From: Rhizosphaericola mali
Lineage (GTDB): Bacteria > Bacteroidota > Bacteroidia > Chitinophagales > Chitinophagaceae
Assembly: GCF_004337365.2 (NCBI RefSeq)
Contig: NZ_CP044016.1
Location: 4,507,507 to 4,571,506, forward strand
Direction of reading: 5' to 3'
DNA: 64,000 nt
Shown: piece after piece, positions 27,524-37,219 of the stretch
Position numbering within the stretch: the first letter of the stretch is position 1
Layout: each line of letters begins with the position of its first letter
Position numbers and translations under genes: made by a program
The notes under the pieces: model-generated
The model's input: the letters and a program-made list of their open reading frames with translations, nothing else
What the model was told of the DNA's origin: nothing
Database searches by the model: none

Positions 27524-28096
27524 ATGAAAAAGGTTTTAGTAGGTATTATAGCATTATTTGCTTTTACAATGGTTGCATTACAATCTAATGCGCAGACAAC
27601 ACCAGCTTTGAAAATCGGTATTTTCAACTCTGAAGAAATGATGCAAAATTTACCAGAATATCGTACGGTAGATAGTTTGTTGCAAATCTATCAAAGAGAT
27701 TCTATTGGTGGTCAATATGAAGTATTGCAAAGTGAATATGTAAGATTAGATAGTACGTTGAAAGCAGATACAATTGCTAAACGCCCAAAAGCAATCATGG
27801 ATCATAACAATGAAGCTAAACAACAAATTGCTAGTCAATTGATGAATTGGCAATCAATTTCTCAACAAGCTTCTCAAGCTAAATATGTTCAATTAGCTCG
27901 TCCATTATTTGCTAAAGTGCAAAAATCATTGGATAAAGTTTGTGCTGCACAACATATCAACTTGGTATTAAAATCAGATGCATTAGATATGGGATTCAAT
28001 CCAGTTGCGCCAGTTGTTAATTTGTTTTTACTTGTAGCTAAGGATTTAGGATTACCTACTAATGAAACTCCTGCAGCTGGTGGAGCAAAAAAATAA
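27524..28096 (+). CDS. OmpH/Skp family periplasmic chaperone 2
   Basis: 190 residues from ATG 27524 (an earlier TTG would add eleven residues before the signal peptide). Signal peptide to about 23 (QSNAQ), then LKIGIFNSEEMMQNLPEYRTVD, a helical region, and an extended Ala/Pro/Gly tail. Less charged than chaperone 1 in the coil region (Gln-rich instead), so the two may differ in client preference; that is inference. Terminator follows. Confidence 0.9.
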   Translation: MKKVLVGIIALFAFTMVALQSNAQTTPALKIGIFNSEEMMQNLPEYRTVDSLLQIYQRDSIGGQYEVLQSEYVRLDSTLKADTIAKRPKAIMDHNNEAKQQIASQLMNWQSISQQASQAKYVQLARPLFAKVQKSLDKVCAAQHINLVLKSDALDMGFNPVAPVVNLFLLVAKDLGLPTNETPAAGGAKK

Positions 28097-28132
28097 TTAC
28101 TTAGGAATTATTTAAAATAATAAATATCTTAG

Positions 28133-28160
28133 AAGCATCGCATTATTGCGGTGCTTTTTA
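28133..28160 (+). terminator. Intrinsic terminator after the second skp-like gene
   Basis: 10-bp stem (28133-28142 and 28147-28156, one G-T pair, 4-base loop) followed by T-rich sequence. It lies just upstream of the murI start at 28178. Confidence 0.75.
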
Positions 28161-28177
28161 GTTTTAAGGAAAATAAA

Positions 28178-29005
28178 ATGGAAAAGAAAAGTCCAATTGG
28201 TGTTTTTGATTCGGGTTATGGCGGATTGACAATTTTGCGCAAATTGACATCCATCATGCCTTCGCATGATTTTTTATATTTAGGGGACAATGCGCGTGCT
28301 CCGTATGGAACACGATCTTTTGAAACCATATATAAATATACTTTTCAAGCCGTAAAATGGTTTTTTGAACAAGGATGTCCATTAGTCGTCTTGGCATGTA
28401 ATACTGCATCAGCCAAAGCCTTACGCACTATTCAGCAAAATGATTTACCCACATTAGGTGCGGATAAGAGAGTTTTGGGTATCGTTCGTCCAACAAGTGA
28501 AGTGGTGGGTGATTATTCTAATTCTAAAAAAATTGGCATACTTGCCACAAAAGGAACTGTAAAATCCGAATCCTATAAAATTGAAATCAACAAGTTTTTC
28601 CCAGATGTTGAAGTTTTTCAAGAGTATTGTCCGATGTGGGTTCCATTGGTCGAAAACAATGAATTTGATGGGGCTGGTGCAGATTATTTTGTTAAAAAAG
28701 GAATCGATCAGCTATTAAAGCAAGATAAAAATATTGATACCATTTTATTGGCTTGTACGCATTACCCATTGCTTTGGGAAAAAATTAGAAAATATACTCC
28801 GATTGATGTGAAATTAATCGCTCAAGGAAATTTAGTTGCAGAAAGCTTAGTGAAATATTTGCATAGACATAATGATATAAATGATAAAATATCGAAAAAC
28901 GGAGCGCGTACTTTTTTTACAACGGACGACGCCCAAAATTTTGAAGAACAAGCGAATATTTTTTATGGCTCATCGATAGAAGCCCAACATGTAGAAATGA
29001 ATTAA
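28178..29005 (+). CDS. murI: Glutamate racemase
   Basis: Makes D-glutamate for peptidoglycan, cytoplasmic. 275 residues from ATG 28178; an earlier in-frame start at 28151 lies inside the terminator. Motifs: IGVFDSGYGGLTIL with Asp11, VLACNTASAKALR with catalytic Cys74, and LLACTHYPLLW with catalytic Cys193. All catalytic residues are intact. Confidence 0.96.
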   Translation: MEKKSPIGVFDSGYGGLTILRKLTSIMPSHDFLYLGDNARAPYGTRSFETIYKYTFQAVKWFFEQGCPLVVLACNTASAKALRTIQQNDLPTLGADKRVLGIVRPTSEVVGDYSNSKKIGILATKGTVKSESYKIEINKFFPDVEVFQEYCPMWVPLVENNEFDGAGADYFVKKGIDQLLKQDKNIDTILLACTHYPLLWEKIRKYTPIDVKLIAQGNLVAESLVKYLHRHNDINDKISKNGARTFFTTDDAQNFEEQANIFYGSSIEAQHVEMN

Positions 29006-29019
29006 AATTCACATAATTT

Positions 29020-30546
29020 ATGGCACAGAAAGACACATTTATCCAAACAATCAAAGATGGATATGCCTTTAAAGGAGATAAGGTAAAACTTGGAATCGGT
29101 ATTTTGGAAGGAACTCCAGTAGAAGACGCCGAAGTATTCCTTCCCTTAAAAACATTGAATCGCCACGGATTGATTGCTGGAGCAACAGGTACAGGTAAAA
29201 CCAAATCAGTGCAAATGATTGCCGAGTATTTAAGCGATAATAGTATTCCTGTGTTATTGATGGATATTAAAGGCGATTTGAGTGGTTTGGCCGCAGCCGG
29301 AACATTGAACGAAAAAATTACGGAGCGTTACAAATTACTTCATTTAGATTATAAACCGGAAGCTTTTCCGGTGGAGTTATTGACTTTAAGTAATGAAAAG
29401 GGGGTCAAATTACGAGCTACGGTGAGTGAATTCGGACCAATTTTATTGAGTAAAATATTGGAATTGAATGATACGCAAGCTGGTTTGATGGCGATGTTAT
29501 TCAAATTTTGTGATGATGATCAATTGCCATTAGTTGATCTAAAAGATTTAATCAAAGTATTGCAATATGTTTCCAATGAAGGAAAGGATGAGTTGGTAAA
29601 ACAATATGGAAATATTGCCACAACTTCTGTTGGGACGATATTGCGAAAAGTTATTGAATTGCAGCAACAAGGAGCAGATACTTTCTTTGGCGAACCAAGT
29701 TTTGAAGTGGCTGATTTGATGCGCATTTCAGATGATGGACGCGGTATGGTCAATATTTTGCGTGTGACTGATATGCAAAATAAGCCCAAGTTATTCTCCA
29801 CTTTCATGTTGCAAATGTTGGATGAATTATACTCCTCTTCACCAGAAGCCGGCGATATCGACAAACCCAAATTGGTCATCGTCATCGATGAGGCGCATTT
29901 GGTATTTGAGGAAGCGTCTGATGCGCTTTTGCAGAAAATAGAAACAATTATCAAATTGATTCGTTCCAAAGGAATTGGTATTTATTTCTGTACCCAAAAT
30001 CCGCAAGATGTACCTGCTGGGATTTTGAGCCAATTAGGTTTAAAAATACAACATGCGTTGCGTGCATTTACGGCAGCGGATCGCAAAACGATCAAACAAG
30101 CTGCAGAAAATTTCCCTGAATCTCCTTTTTACAAAACAGACGAATTGCTTACGCAAATGGGTATTGGGGAGGCATTTGTAACCTTGCTAAATGAGAAAGG
30201 AATTCCTACGCCATTGGTACACACATTATTATGTTCGCCGAGAAGTCGTATGGATATTTTGAATGAAAGTGAAATAAATACACTTATTAACAGCAGTAGA
30301 TTAGCTCCTAAATATGCCAATTCGATAGATCCGCAAAGTGCTTACGAGATTTTAACGCAAAAATTACAACAAGCAGCAGCGCAACAGCAAACTGCAGCAC
30401 AAGAAACTGCTCAAAAGAAAGAACCAGGTTTCTTTGACAATACATTTGTAAAATCTGCATTACGTACGGCAACAACATTGGTGACAGGTACGATTGTAAG
30501 AAGTATTTTAGGTTCGCTTGGATTGGGCGGTAAGAAAAGAAAATAG
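29020..30546 (+). CDS. HerA-like (DUF853) ATPase
   Basis: 508-residue FtsK/HerA-fold P-loop ATPase of the YjgR/DUF853 group. Walker A is GATGTGKTKSVQ (about 53-64), then MDIKGDLSGLAAAG, Walker B VIVIDEAHLVFEEASD (about 286-301) and GIYFCTQNPQDVPAGILSQL. The C-terminus is a Gln/Ala-rich linker and a hydrophobic GTIVRSILGSLGLGGKKRK tail. The cellular role of the family is not known to me; no nuclease (NurA) partner lies nearby. It starts 14 bases after murI. Confidence 0.88.
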   Translation: MAQKDTFIQTIKDGYAFKGDKVKLGIGILEGTPVEDAEVFLPLKTLNRHGLIAGATGTGKTKSVQMIAEYLSDNSIPVLLMDIKGDLSGLAAAGTLNEKITERYKLLHLDYKPEAFPVELLTLSNEKGVKLRATVSEFGPILLSKILELNDTQAGLMAMLFKFCDDDQLPLVDLKDLIKVLQYVSNEGKDELVKQYGNIATTSVGTILRKVIELQQQGADTFFGEPSFEVADLMRISDDGRGMVNILRVTDMQNKPKLFSTFMLQMLDELYSSSPEAGDIDKPKLVIVIDEAHLVFEEASDALLQKIETIIKLIRSKGIGIYFCTQNPQDVPAGILSQLGLKIQHALRAFTAADRKTIKQAAENFPESPFYKTDELLTQMGIGEAFVTLLNEKGIPTPLVHTLLCSPRSRMDILNESEINTLINSSRLAPKYANSIDPQSAYEILTQKLQQAAAQQQTAAQETAQKKEPGFFDNTFVKSALRTATTLVTGTIVRSILGSLGLGGKKRK

Positions 30547-30567
30547 GTACAAAATAGTAAGTTTTAA

Positions 30568-30575
30568 TACCTTTG
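30568..30575 (+). promoter_or_regulatory. -7 element TACCTTTG before the Gfo/Idh/MocA gene
   Basis: Exact TAnnTTTG, 25 bases before the ATG at 30601. No clear -33 box. Confidence 0.4.
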
Positions 30576-30600
30576 CGACCACAAAAAATGGGAGATTATA

Positions 30601-31584
30601 ATGCTAAAAATAGGTGTATTTGGTGCTGGACATATCGGAAAATTTCATTTGAATAATTGGAAGGAGATTGATAATGTGGAATTGGTAGGTTTTTTTGAAC
30701 CTTCAGATGAAATTGCAAAAGAAGTAGAGGAAAAATATCAACTTAAAAGATATTTAAAAGAAGAGGATTTATTAGACTTAATTGATGCAGCTGATATAGA
30801 TGCACCGACCAATTTTCATTTTGAATTATGTGAAAAAGCCGTAAAAAGAGGCAAACATGTTTTCGTAGAAAAACCTTTGGTTAAATCCTTAGAAGAAGGA
30901 AGAAGATTGATCAATATGGTGCGCGAAGCAAATGTCAAAGTACAAGTCGGACATGTAGAAAGATTCAATCCTGCGTTTGTCGCTTCTGAGAAATATATTA
31001 CGCAACCGATGTTTATTGAAGTGCATCGTTTAGCGCAATTTAATCCCCGTGGGACGGAAGTGAGTGTGATTTTGGATTTAATGATTCATGATATTGATAT
31101 AATTTTGAGTATTGTCAATAGTGATGTAAAAACGATTTCTGCAAGTGGCGTAGGCGTGATTACGGAAACGCCAGATATTGCGAACGTTCGTATCGAATTT
31201 AATAATGGTTGTGTTGCCAATCTCACAAGTAGTCGTATCAGTATGAAAAAAATGCGTAAACTGCGTGTGTTTCAAAAAGATGCGTATATCGGCATTGATT
31301 TTCTAGAGAAGAAAGCGGAAATTATCAAAATCCGCCAACCGGAAGATAACGACGTTTTTTCGTTTGATATTGACATTCCTAATGGAGAAAAGAAAACAAT
31401 TGCTATTTCTAATCCAAAAATTACAGATTCTAACGCAATGAAAGACGAGTTAGTTTCGTTCGTAAAGGCAATAGAAGAAAATAAACCAACCAAAGTCAGC
31501 GAAATAGATGGCTTTTTGGCATTGGAAGTGGCACATAAAATCTTAGATAAAATTAATAACAATAAGATAGTGTCTGTCCATTAG
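30601..31584 (+). CDS. Gfo/Idh/MocA family oxidoreductase
   Basis: 327-residue NAD(P)-dependent sugar or cyclitol dehydrogenase. Rossmann motif GVFGAGHIGKFH (5-16), FHFELCEKAVKRGKHVFVEK with the EKP motif near residue 95, and VGHVERFNPAF containing the conserved catalytic-region His. The ERFNP signature is shared with a subgroup found beside lipid-A and surface-sugar genes. It is followed 21 bases later by a polyprenyl glycosylphosphotransferase, which hints at a surface-glycan role. The substrate cannot be read from sequence. Confidence 0.9.
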   Translation: MLKIGVFGAGHIGKFHLNNWKEIDNVELVGFFEPSDEIAKEVEEKYQLKRYLKEEDLLDLIDAADIDAPTNFHFELCEKAVKRGKHVFVEKPLVKSLEEGRRLINMVREANVKVQVGHVERFNPAFVASEKYITQPMFIEVHRLAQFNPRGTEVSVILDLMIHDIDIILSIVNSDVKTISASGVGVITETPDIANVRIEFNNGCVANLTSSRISMKKMRKLRVFQKDAYIGIDFLEKKAEIIKIRQPEDNDVFSFDIDIPNGEKKTIAISNPKITDSNAMKDELVSFVKAIEENKPTKVSEIDGFLALEVAHKILDKINNNKIVSVH

Positions 31585-31605
31585 AAATCATTTCGAATAG
31601 ATGCT

Positions 31606-32997
31606 ATGAAAAAAAACAGCAATATAGGCGTTTATATTTTGGCAGATTATATTGCTGTTTTTTTATTTTGGTTCGCTTGCTACTACATTAATATTGCCTT
31701 TTTTCTGGTAAATGATTATCGTGTAATATTAACGGGTCGATTTACCATATTTAGCTATTTTACTATTCCTCTATTATTTGTACTCATAAGTGCTATTGCG
31801 GGAACTTACCAACAAATTCCGGCTAAAAAATCAAGAGCAGAAGAACTTATTTTTACTTGGACAGAATGTCTTATTACTTCGATTCTTTTATATTTTCCAG
31901 TATTGGAACCTTCCAATCTGAATTATAAGATTGGGCTTTTAGTATTTGTATTTTTCTTTCTGTTTTTGGGAATACTCGTTTCTATATTTCGAATGATTTA
32001 TCTAACATTTACTAAAAAGATATTCAAAAATTACAATGTTTTTTATCCAACGATTGTAATTGGTAATAGTGAGATTACCAATATAATTGGAGCCGAAATT
32101 AATCGAAACACCATAAGGAATGGTTATAAATATATCGGTTTTATTAGTTTGGATAATGAAATTAATTCCTCATCATTAGGTTCAATAGATCAGCTTTCAA
32201 ACATTATTCGCCAAAATAAAGTACAACAAATGATATTGGCGGATGAAATCTATAAAAAAGAAGAGGCATGTTTGCAATTAATTGCCAATATTTCTGAATT
32301 AGAATTAGAGATTAGAAAAGTGCCAGATGACGTTGATTTTATTGGTTCAAATATGACTTCTTCGGATATTTTAGGAATTCCATTGGTCAAAATAGAGACA
32401 CATGTTATGCCGCAATGGCAAAGAAATATCAAAAGGATTTTAGATGTTTTGTTCTCATTTATTGGGATGATTTTATTATCTCCTCTGATTATTTTTACTT
32501 ATTTGAAAACTAAAATTTCTTCCAATGGAAATGTTTTTTACCATCAAGAACGAGTTGGAAAAAATGGTAAGATATTTAAAATAATAAAATTTCGTTCTAT
32601 GTATATAGATGCGGAAAAAGAGGGTCCTCAATTATCATTTGAAAACGATAAACGTATTACTCCTTGGGGGAAAGTGATGCGTAAATGGCGTTTGGATGAA
32701 TTACCTCAATTATATAATATTTTAATAGGAGATATGTCTTTTGTGGGACCAAGACCGGAGCGTCCATTTTTTGCAGAATTAATCAATAAAGAAGTTGCGT
32801 ATTATAAATATATATGGAGGATAAAACCAGGTTTAACATCTTGGGGAATGGTACAATTTGGTTATGCTAGTAATCTTCAACAGATGAAAGCAAGATTAAA
32901 ATATGATATGGTATATCTGAAAAGCGCCTCTTTATTGATTGATTTAAAAATAACGATTTATACTATTCGAATATTATTTTTAGGAAAAGGGAAATAA
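31606..32997 (+). CDS. Exopolysaccharide biosynthesis polyprenyl glycosylphosphotransferase
   Basis: 463-residue WcaJ/WbaP-like initiator that transfers a sugar phosphate to undecaprenyl phosphate at the inner membrane. Four N-terminal helices (within about 1-140), a soluble Rossmann-like middle (about 145-260), one more membrane segment (about 280-300), and the catalytic domain with FYHQERVGKNGKIFKIIKFR, KWRLDELPQLYNILIGDMS and VGPRPERPFF. All hallmark motifs are intact. Followed by the M1-like barrel protein about 30 bases on. No flippase or polymerase genes are in the window. Confidence 0.92.
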   Translation: MKKNSNIGVYILADYIAVFLFWFACYYINIAFFLVNDYRVILTGRFTIFSYFTIPLLFVLISAIAGTYQQIPAKKSRAEELIFTWTECLITSILLYFPVLEPSNLNYKIGLLVFVFFFLFLGILVSIFRMIYLTFTKKIFKNYNVFYPTIVIGNSEITNIIGAEINRNTIRNGYKYIGFISLDNEINSSSLGSIDQLSNIIRQNKVQQMILADEIYKKEEACLQLIANISELELEIRKVPDDVDFIGSNMTSSDILGIPLVKIETHVMPQWQRNIKRILDVLFSFIGMILLSPLIIFTYLKTKISSNGNVFYHQERVGKNGKIFKIIKFRSMYIDAEKEGPQLSFENDKRITPWGKVMRKWRLDELPQLYNILIGDMSFVGPRPERPFFAELINKEVAYYKYIWRIKPGLTSWGMVQFGYASNLQQMKARLKYDMVYLKSASLLIDLKITIYTIRILFLGKGK

Positions 32998-33030
32998 ATA
33001 TTTGTATAAATAATGTGACTATAATTGAAT

Positions 33031-35610
33031 ATGAAAAAATTATTTTGCTTTTTATTTACTATTATTTGGTTTGCTGCAATAGCACAAGATGTGTCAAAAA
33101 ATGAGCAAGACAAGACGCAATATTTCGTGTCTGGACATTTCGATGATACTACTAAAACATTTATTGGAAAGGAAACTATAATATTTAAAAACATATATAA
33201 AGATACCTTGACTGCGATTTATATTCGCCTAGATGCCAATGCTTATAGTTCTGATACAACACAATATTCAAATACTTTAGTTGCCGCAAATCAAACGGAC
33301 TTTTATTTTTCAGGAAAAAGTGATAAAGGCTATATATCAGGATTGAAGTTTCAAATTAATAATTCAAATATTGAAATAGTATCAATCGACACGATCAGTA
33401 ATGAATTGTTGAAATTGAATCTGAGTGAACCATTAGTATTGGGCAATTCATTAGAATTGAGTTCATTAATAAATATTCAATTGCCCTATAATTTTAATAA
33501 TAATGGATTTATGGAATCGACTATTTATTTTCAAAATTGGATTCCTAAGATTGCGGGCATTAACCATCAAGAGTGGAGCTTATATCCTTTTGTAAATCGA
33601 GGAAAGGTTTTTACCAATTCATCGAAATATAGTTTTCAATTGACAGGGCTGGAGAAATATAAATTGTTTTTAGATGCGCAACCGCAGGATGGGAAATTAT
33701 TAGGAAATGATATTCAAAGTAATAGTTCGGATATTATTGCAATTAAAACTCCAAATACTGCACAATTATCTAAGGAGAATCTTATTTTAAATTTCATACA
33801 AGTTGGAGATAAGGTATCTAAAAATAGAATCAATGAAATGGGAGATTCTATAGTTTCGTTTATTTCAAAATTAAATCGAAAATATGGCTCAAATATTCAA
33901 CCGCAATTAAATGTTTATCTGAATTTGTTTTCCATTAGTTATGGCGAAGAAGATAAAATTTTAATAAATACTTCAGATAAAAAGTGGAGCGTGCCATTAG
34001 AAAAGCAATTAGCTCAGATTTATATTTTGAATAAATCAAAAATAGATGTTCAAAAGTATCCATATCTAGCGGAAGGTCTAGCTTTTGAATTATATTATCA
34101 AAATACAAACAATAGCAACAAAGGGTATAAATTTCCCAAAAGTAATTTGACAGATGATTGTAATTGGCTAAGATTTTATCAATTGCAAAATACAAAGCAA
34201 CTTCAACCTTACAAATTGCCAAGTAGTCAATATAATAACTCTAATTTTCCAATTGCACCCGTTTATGGTTTTGTGAAATCGATTGATAATAATTCTACTA
34301 TATTGGATTCTATAATTACAAAATTGCAGACCAATTCGGATAATTATTTACCATTTAGTAATCTCAATTATCGTGATTCCATTTATCAGTCGGTTGAGAA
34401 AAAGGACTATAAATTATCTTTTTTATTTAATTTAAAAAATACAGATAAATATAAGTATTTGAATATTGCGCCATCAATAGGATATAATAATTATGATAAA
34501 ATAATGGTCGGCGCATCGATTCATAATTATCAAATTCCACTGCAAAAATTTAGTTTCCTAATTGCTCCTATGTATAGTTTTACAAGCAAAAAATTAAACG
34601 GAGCTGCAAGGTTAGAATACAATATTTGGAATCGACAAGATCATTGGAAATTTGGGATAAGTGGCGTTCGTAATTCTATCAATGAGTTAAATCAGCCAGA
34701 ATATGAAAGATTATTTCAATCGATGTATAGAATTACACCTAGAATAGACTATATAAAATATTTAAGTGATACGCGCAGTTTCACCTTTTTTGCAAGAGAT
34801 TTAATTATTAATCAACAGGCTTACAGATTCAACTATAATGTCGGTACTGATGCTTATACGCCGTATAATCAAGATTTTCATAACAATATAGCAGAAGTCA
34901 ACCTAGGATTAGATGATCGACGAAATTTATATCCTTATTCAGCTAATTTAGATTTAATGCAAGTGAAAAATATATTAAGGTTGTCTTGGACAGGAAAATA
35001 TTTTTTTAATTTTAATTCTATAGGTGAAGGAATCTCAACAAGATTATTTGCGGGAAAAATATTTTATTTAAAGGCGCAAACAAATGCGGTACAAGTGAAT
35101 AATGCCTCTTACGGATTTTACATGAATGGTGCATCTGGAAATGAAGATTTTCTATTTAGTGACTATTATATTGGACGAAGCGAGAGTACTGGTTGGATGA
35201 GTCAACAAATTATGGAACGCGATGGCTTTTTTAAAGTGAAACCTCCTGGTATCAGTTCGAGTAATTTTGGTTTTTCTGATAATTGGCTTTCTTCTTTAAA
35301 TATAGTTGCTGATATACCACAAAAAATTAACCCATTTCAAATGCTACCTTTTAAGGTTCCACTAAAAATATTCGTTGATATCGGTTCATATTCTGAATTA
35401 TGGATGGATAAGGCAAATTCAGAAAAATTGCTGTATGATGCGGGTATTCAATTATCGTTATTTAAATCATTTGTAAATGTGTATGTTCCTATTGCTTTTA
35501 GTAGAGCATATAAAGACATTTATAATAGTGTTTATTCTAATAATAAATTTTTAAAAACGATAAGTTTTAGTATAAATTTAAATGCCCTGAACTATAAGCA
35601 ATATTTATAA
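33031..35610 (+). CDS. M1 peptidase-like protein lacking the zinc site, with beta-barrel-like C-terminus
   Basis: 859 residues from ATG 33031 (a TTG two codons earlier is in frame). Signal peptide (about 1-18, IAQ), an M1-type N-terminal domain (FVSGHFDDTTKTFIGKETI, YFQNWIPKIAGINHQEWSLY), then a catalytic-like region whose zinc motif is lost: where HExxH is expected the sequence reads KQLAQ in LEKQLAQIYIL, while the following LAEGLAFELYY keeps the third-ligand Glu context. The last about 390 residues look like repeated beta strands (FSFLIAPMYSFTSKK, SLNIVADIPQKI) ending ISFSINLNALNYKQYL. It is probably a non-catalytic outer-membrane protein. Stop codon overlaps that of the convergent gene. 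Confidence 0.72.
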   Translation: MKKLFCFLFTIIWFAAIAQDVSKNEQDKTQYFVSGHFDDTTKTFIGKETIIFKNIYKDTLTAIYIRLDANAYSSDTTQYSNTLVAANQTDFYFSGKSDKGYISGLKFQINNSNIEIVSIDTISNELLKLNLSEPLVLGNSLELSSLINIQLPYNFNNNGFMESTIYFQNWIPKIAGINHQEWSLYPFVNRGKVFTNSSKYSFQLTGLEKYKLFLDAQPQDGKLLGNDIQSNSSDIIAIKTPNTAQLSKENLILNFIQVGDKVSKNRINEMGDSIVSFISKLNRKYGSNIQPQLNVYLNLFSISYGEEDKILINTSDKKWSVPLEKQLAQIYILNKSKIDVQKYPYLAEGLAFELYYQNTNNSNKGYKFPKSNLTDDCNWLRFYQLQNTKQLQPYKLPSSQYNNSNFPIAPVYGFVKSIDNNSTILDSIITKLQTNSDNYLPFSNLNYRDSIYQSVEKKDYKLSFLFNLKNTDKYKYLNIAPSIGYNNYDKIMVGASIHNYQIPLQKFSFLIAPMYSFTSKKLNGAARLEYNIWNRQDHWKFGISGVRNSINELNQPEYERLFQSMYRITPRIDYIKYLSDTRSFTFFARDLIINQQAYRFNYNVGTDAYTPYNQDFHNNIAEVNLGLDDRRNLYPYSANLDLMQVKNILRLSWTGKYFFNFNSIGEGISTRLFAGKIFYLKAQTNAVQVNNASYGFYMNGASGNEDFLFSDYYIGRSESTGWMSQQIMERDGFFKVKPPGISSSNFGFSDNWLSSLNIVADIPQKINPFQMLPFKVPLKIFVDIGSYSELWMDKANSEKLLYDAGIQLSLFKSFVNVYVPIAFSRAYKDIYNSVYSNNKFLKTISFSINLNALNYKQYL

Positions 35611-36537
35611 TTTTAAACGTAAAAATTTGTTATATATATTAAGAAGTTTGTCATGTGAAAATGAATTTTTGTAGAAAGTATAAAATTCAGGTTTCGCTCC
35701 CAGACTCTCGTTAAATGCTGCAACGCCACTCAAATCAGAACCTTCAAAATCTAAGTATTTAATTTCTGGGCTATTATTTTTTATAAGATGCACTATGATT
35801 GCAGTTGAGGTACTATTGTAAAGTTTTTCTTTTTTTCTTGCAGAAGCCAAAATAATAAACTTATTTTTATTTTTTAATATCAATCGATAATTACATTGGA
35901 TATCTTGAATACTATATTCCAATAAAAAACCAACATTATTTTTTTGAATAGAAGTTATTATAGTCCTTAATAAGGCGTAATGTTTATTTTTTCTAACATA
36001 ATTATATTCATTTGCTATAAGAGAAAAAAACATGTTTATATTTTGTGATACCTGAATATTGCCCTTTAATTGTTCACTTTTCTTTAATTCACGTTTTCTA
36101 TCTCTAGCAAATTTTTGTATAATTACCTCAGCAGGATTATCTATACTTAAAATATGATTTTTACATTTATTTCCAATAAAAGGATGGTTATTGACATTGT
36201 GATGATTAAATGTATAACCACGCACTCTTTTAGATTTGATATAGGTGATAAAATGGTTAAAAACAGAATCTGTAATTGTAGTATTATAAAATAGTCCTAA
36301 CTGTTGACAAAATGGAGGTAGTGTAATGAACTTAATAAATAGGAAGTATTGAAAGGGTAGTGGCATGATTACTTCATAATCACCGTATATTAAACAATCC
36401 CATTTTTTCTCTGCTACAATATCTAAGTACCATATTTCTGCATATACTTGATAGTTAATGGCATTTTGTAAGCAATTGTTATATTTTATTTCATCAAGGT
36501 TTTGTCGGCTTATCTTTCTAATTAAAGGACTATTCAT
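35605..36537 (-). CDS. FemAB/GNAT-fold acyltransferase-like protein
   Basis: 310 residues, assigned by overall look rather than a firm match: VYAEIWYLDIVAEKKWDCLIY near the start and LDFEGSDLSGVAAFNESLGA near the end resemble the Bacteroidota GNAT/FemAB-like group, whose members add amino-acyl or acyl groups. No signal peptide or membrane helix. Very Asn/Lys/Ile-rich, with lower GC than its neighbours. The gene overlaps the end of ispD by eight bases, so the two are presumably co-transcribed. The true substrate is unknown. Confidence 0.6.
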   Translation of the reverse strand: MNSPLIRKISRQNLDEIKYNNCLQNAINYQVYAEIWYLDIVAEKKWDCLIYGDYEVIMPLPFQYFLFIKFITLPPFCQQLGLFYNTTITDSVFNHFITYIKSKRVRGYTFNHHNVNNHPFIGNKCKNHILSIDNPAEVIIQKFARDRKRELKKSEQLKGNIQVSQNINMFFSLIANEYNYVRKNKHYALLRTIITSIQKNNVGFLLEYSIQDIQCNYRLILKNKNKFIILASARKKEKLYNSTSTAIIVHLIKNNSPEIKYLDFEGSDLSGVAAFNESLGAKPEFYTFYKNSFSHDKLLNIYNKFLRLKL

Positions 36538-37219
36538 TTCCTAATATATTTTCAGCGATAATCAAATCCAAGGGTCTTGTAATTTTGATATTGTTGTAGT
36601 CTCCATCAATTAGATGTACTTTTTCTCCAATAAATTCAACTACACTTGCTTCGTCAGTAAAATTATTATTATAGTCCGATTTGAAAGCTTTTAGTATTAA
36701 GTCAGTTTTAAAAGTTTGTGGAGTTTGAATAATTTTTATAGTAGATCTATCTATAGCGTGATTCTCATTTTTGTCGGCAATTCTGATACTATCTGTCGCT
36801 GTTACTGCAGGAATGGCACTTCCTAATAGTTGCGCCTGATAATAACAATTATTTATCATTTTAGAAGAAACTAAGCATCTGACGGCATCATGTATCGCGA
36901 CTATTCCCTGCTTGTGGATGCATTGTAATCCATTATTTACAGAATGGAATCTTGTTTCGCCTCCAATAGTTATTTCAATTCTTTTCTGTTCTTCTGTTAA
37001 AAGAAATTCTTTAATATACTGTTGTGCATTTTTTTGAAATTCATTAGAGACTACAAGAATGATTTTTATATATGGATCTGCATTCAAAAAAGCTTTTATA
37101 GAATGAATAAATATTGGTTGCCCTCTTAGCGTTAGGTATTGTTTGGGAATATTGCTTCCCATCCGGCTCCCAATTCCTCCGGCAACAATAATTGCATATT
37201 TTGTTAAATTTTCCAACAT
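36530..37219 (-). CDS. ispD: 2-C-methyl-D-erythritol 4-phosphate cytidylyltransferase
   Basis: Third step of the MEP isoprenoid pathway, cytoplasmic. 229 residues with IIVAGGIGSRMGSNIPKQYL (CTP-binding loop), GGETRFHSVNNGL, VAIHDAVRCLVS and ITDEASVVE-like FTDEASVVEFIG, then NNIKITRPLDLIIAENIL. Related TarI-type enzymes use ribitol phosphate and share most motifs; the surface-glycan neighbourhood leaves that open, but the C-terminal KIT-P-DL-AE pattern fits IspD well. Overlaps the acyltransferase-like gene by eight bases. Confidence 0.87.
   Translation of the reverse strand: MLENLTKYAIIVAGGIGSRMGSNIPKQYLTLRGQPIFIHSIKAFLNADPYIKIILVVSNEFQKNAQQYIKEFLLTEEQKRIEITIGGETRFHSVNNGLQCIHKQGIVAIHDAVRCLVSSKMINNCYYQAQLLGSAIPAVTATDSIRIADKNENHAIDRSTIKIIQTPQTFKTDLILKAFKSDYNNNFTDEASVVEFIGEKVHLIDGDYNNIKITRPLDLIIAENILGNE

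Noticed and set aside
29520-29969. 149-residue minus-strand open frame opposite the HerA-like gene
   Set aside because: Shadow of a well-supported coding sequence; Ser/Cys-rich translation typical of antisense frames.
36530-37219. Annotating ispD as a ribitol-phosphate cytidylyltransferase (TarI)
   Set aside because: Motifs are shared, but the C-terminal pattern favours IspD and no ribitol genes are nearby; kept only as an open alternative.
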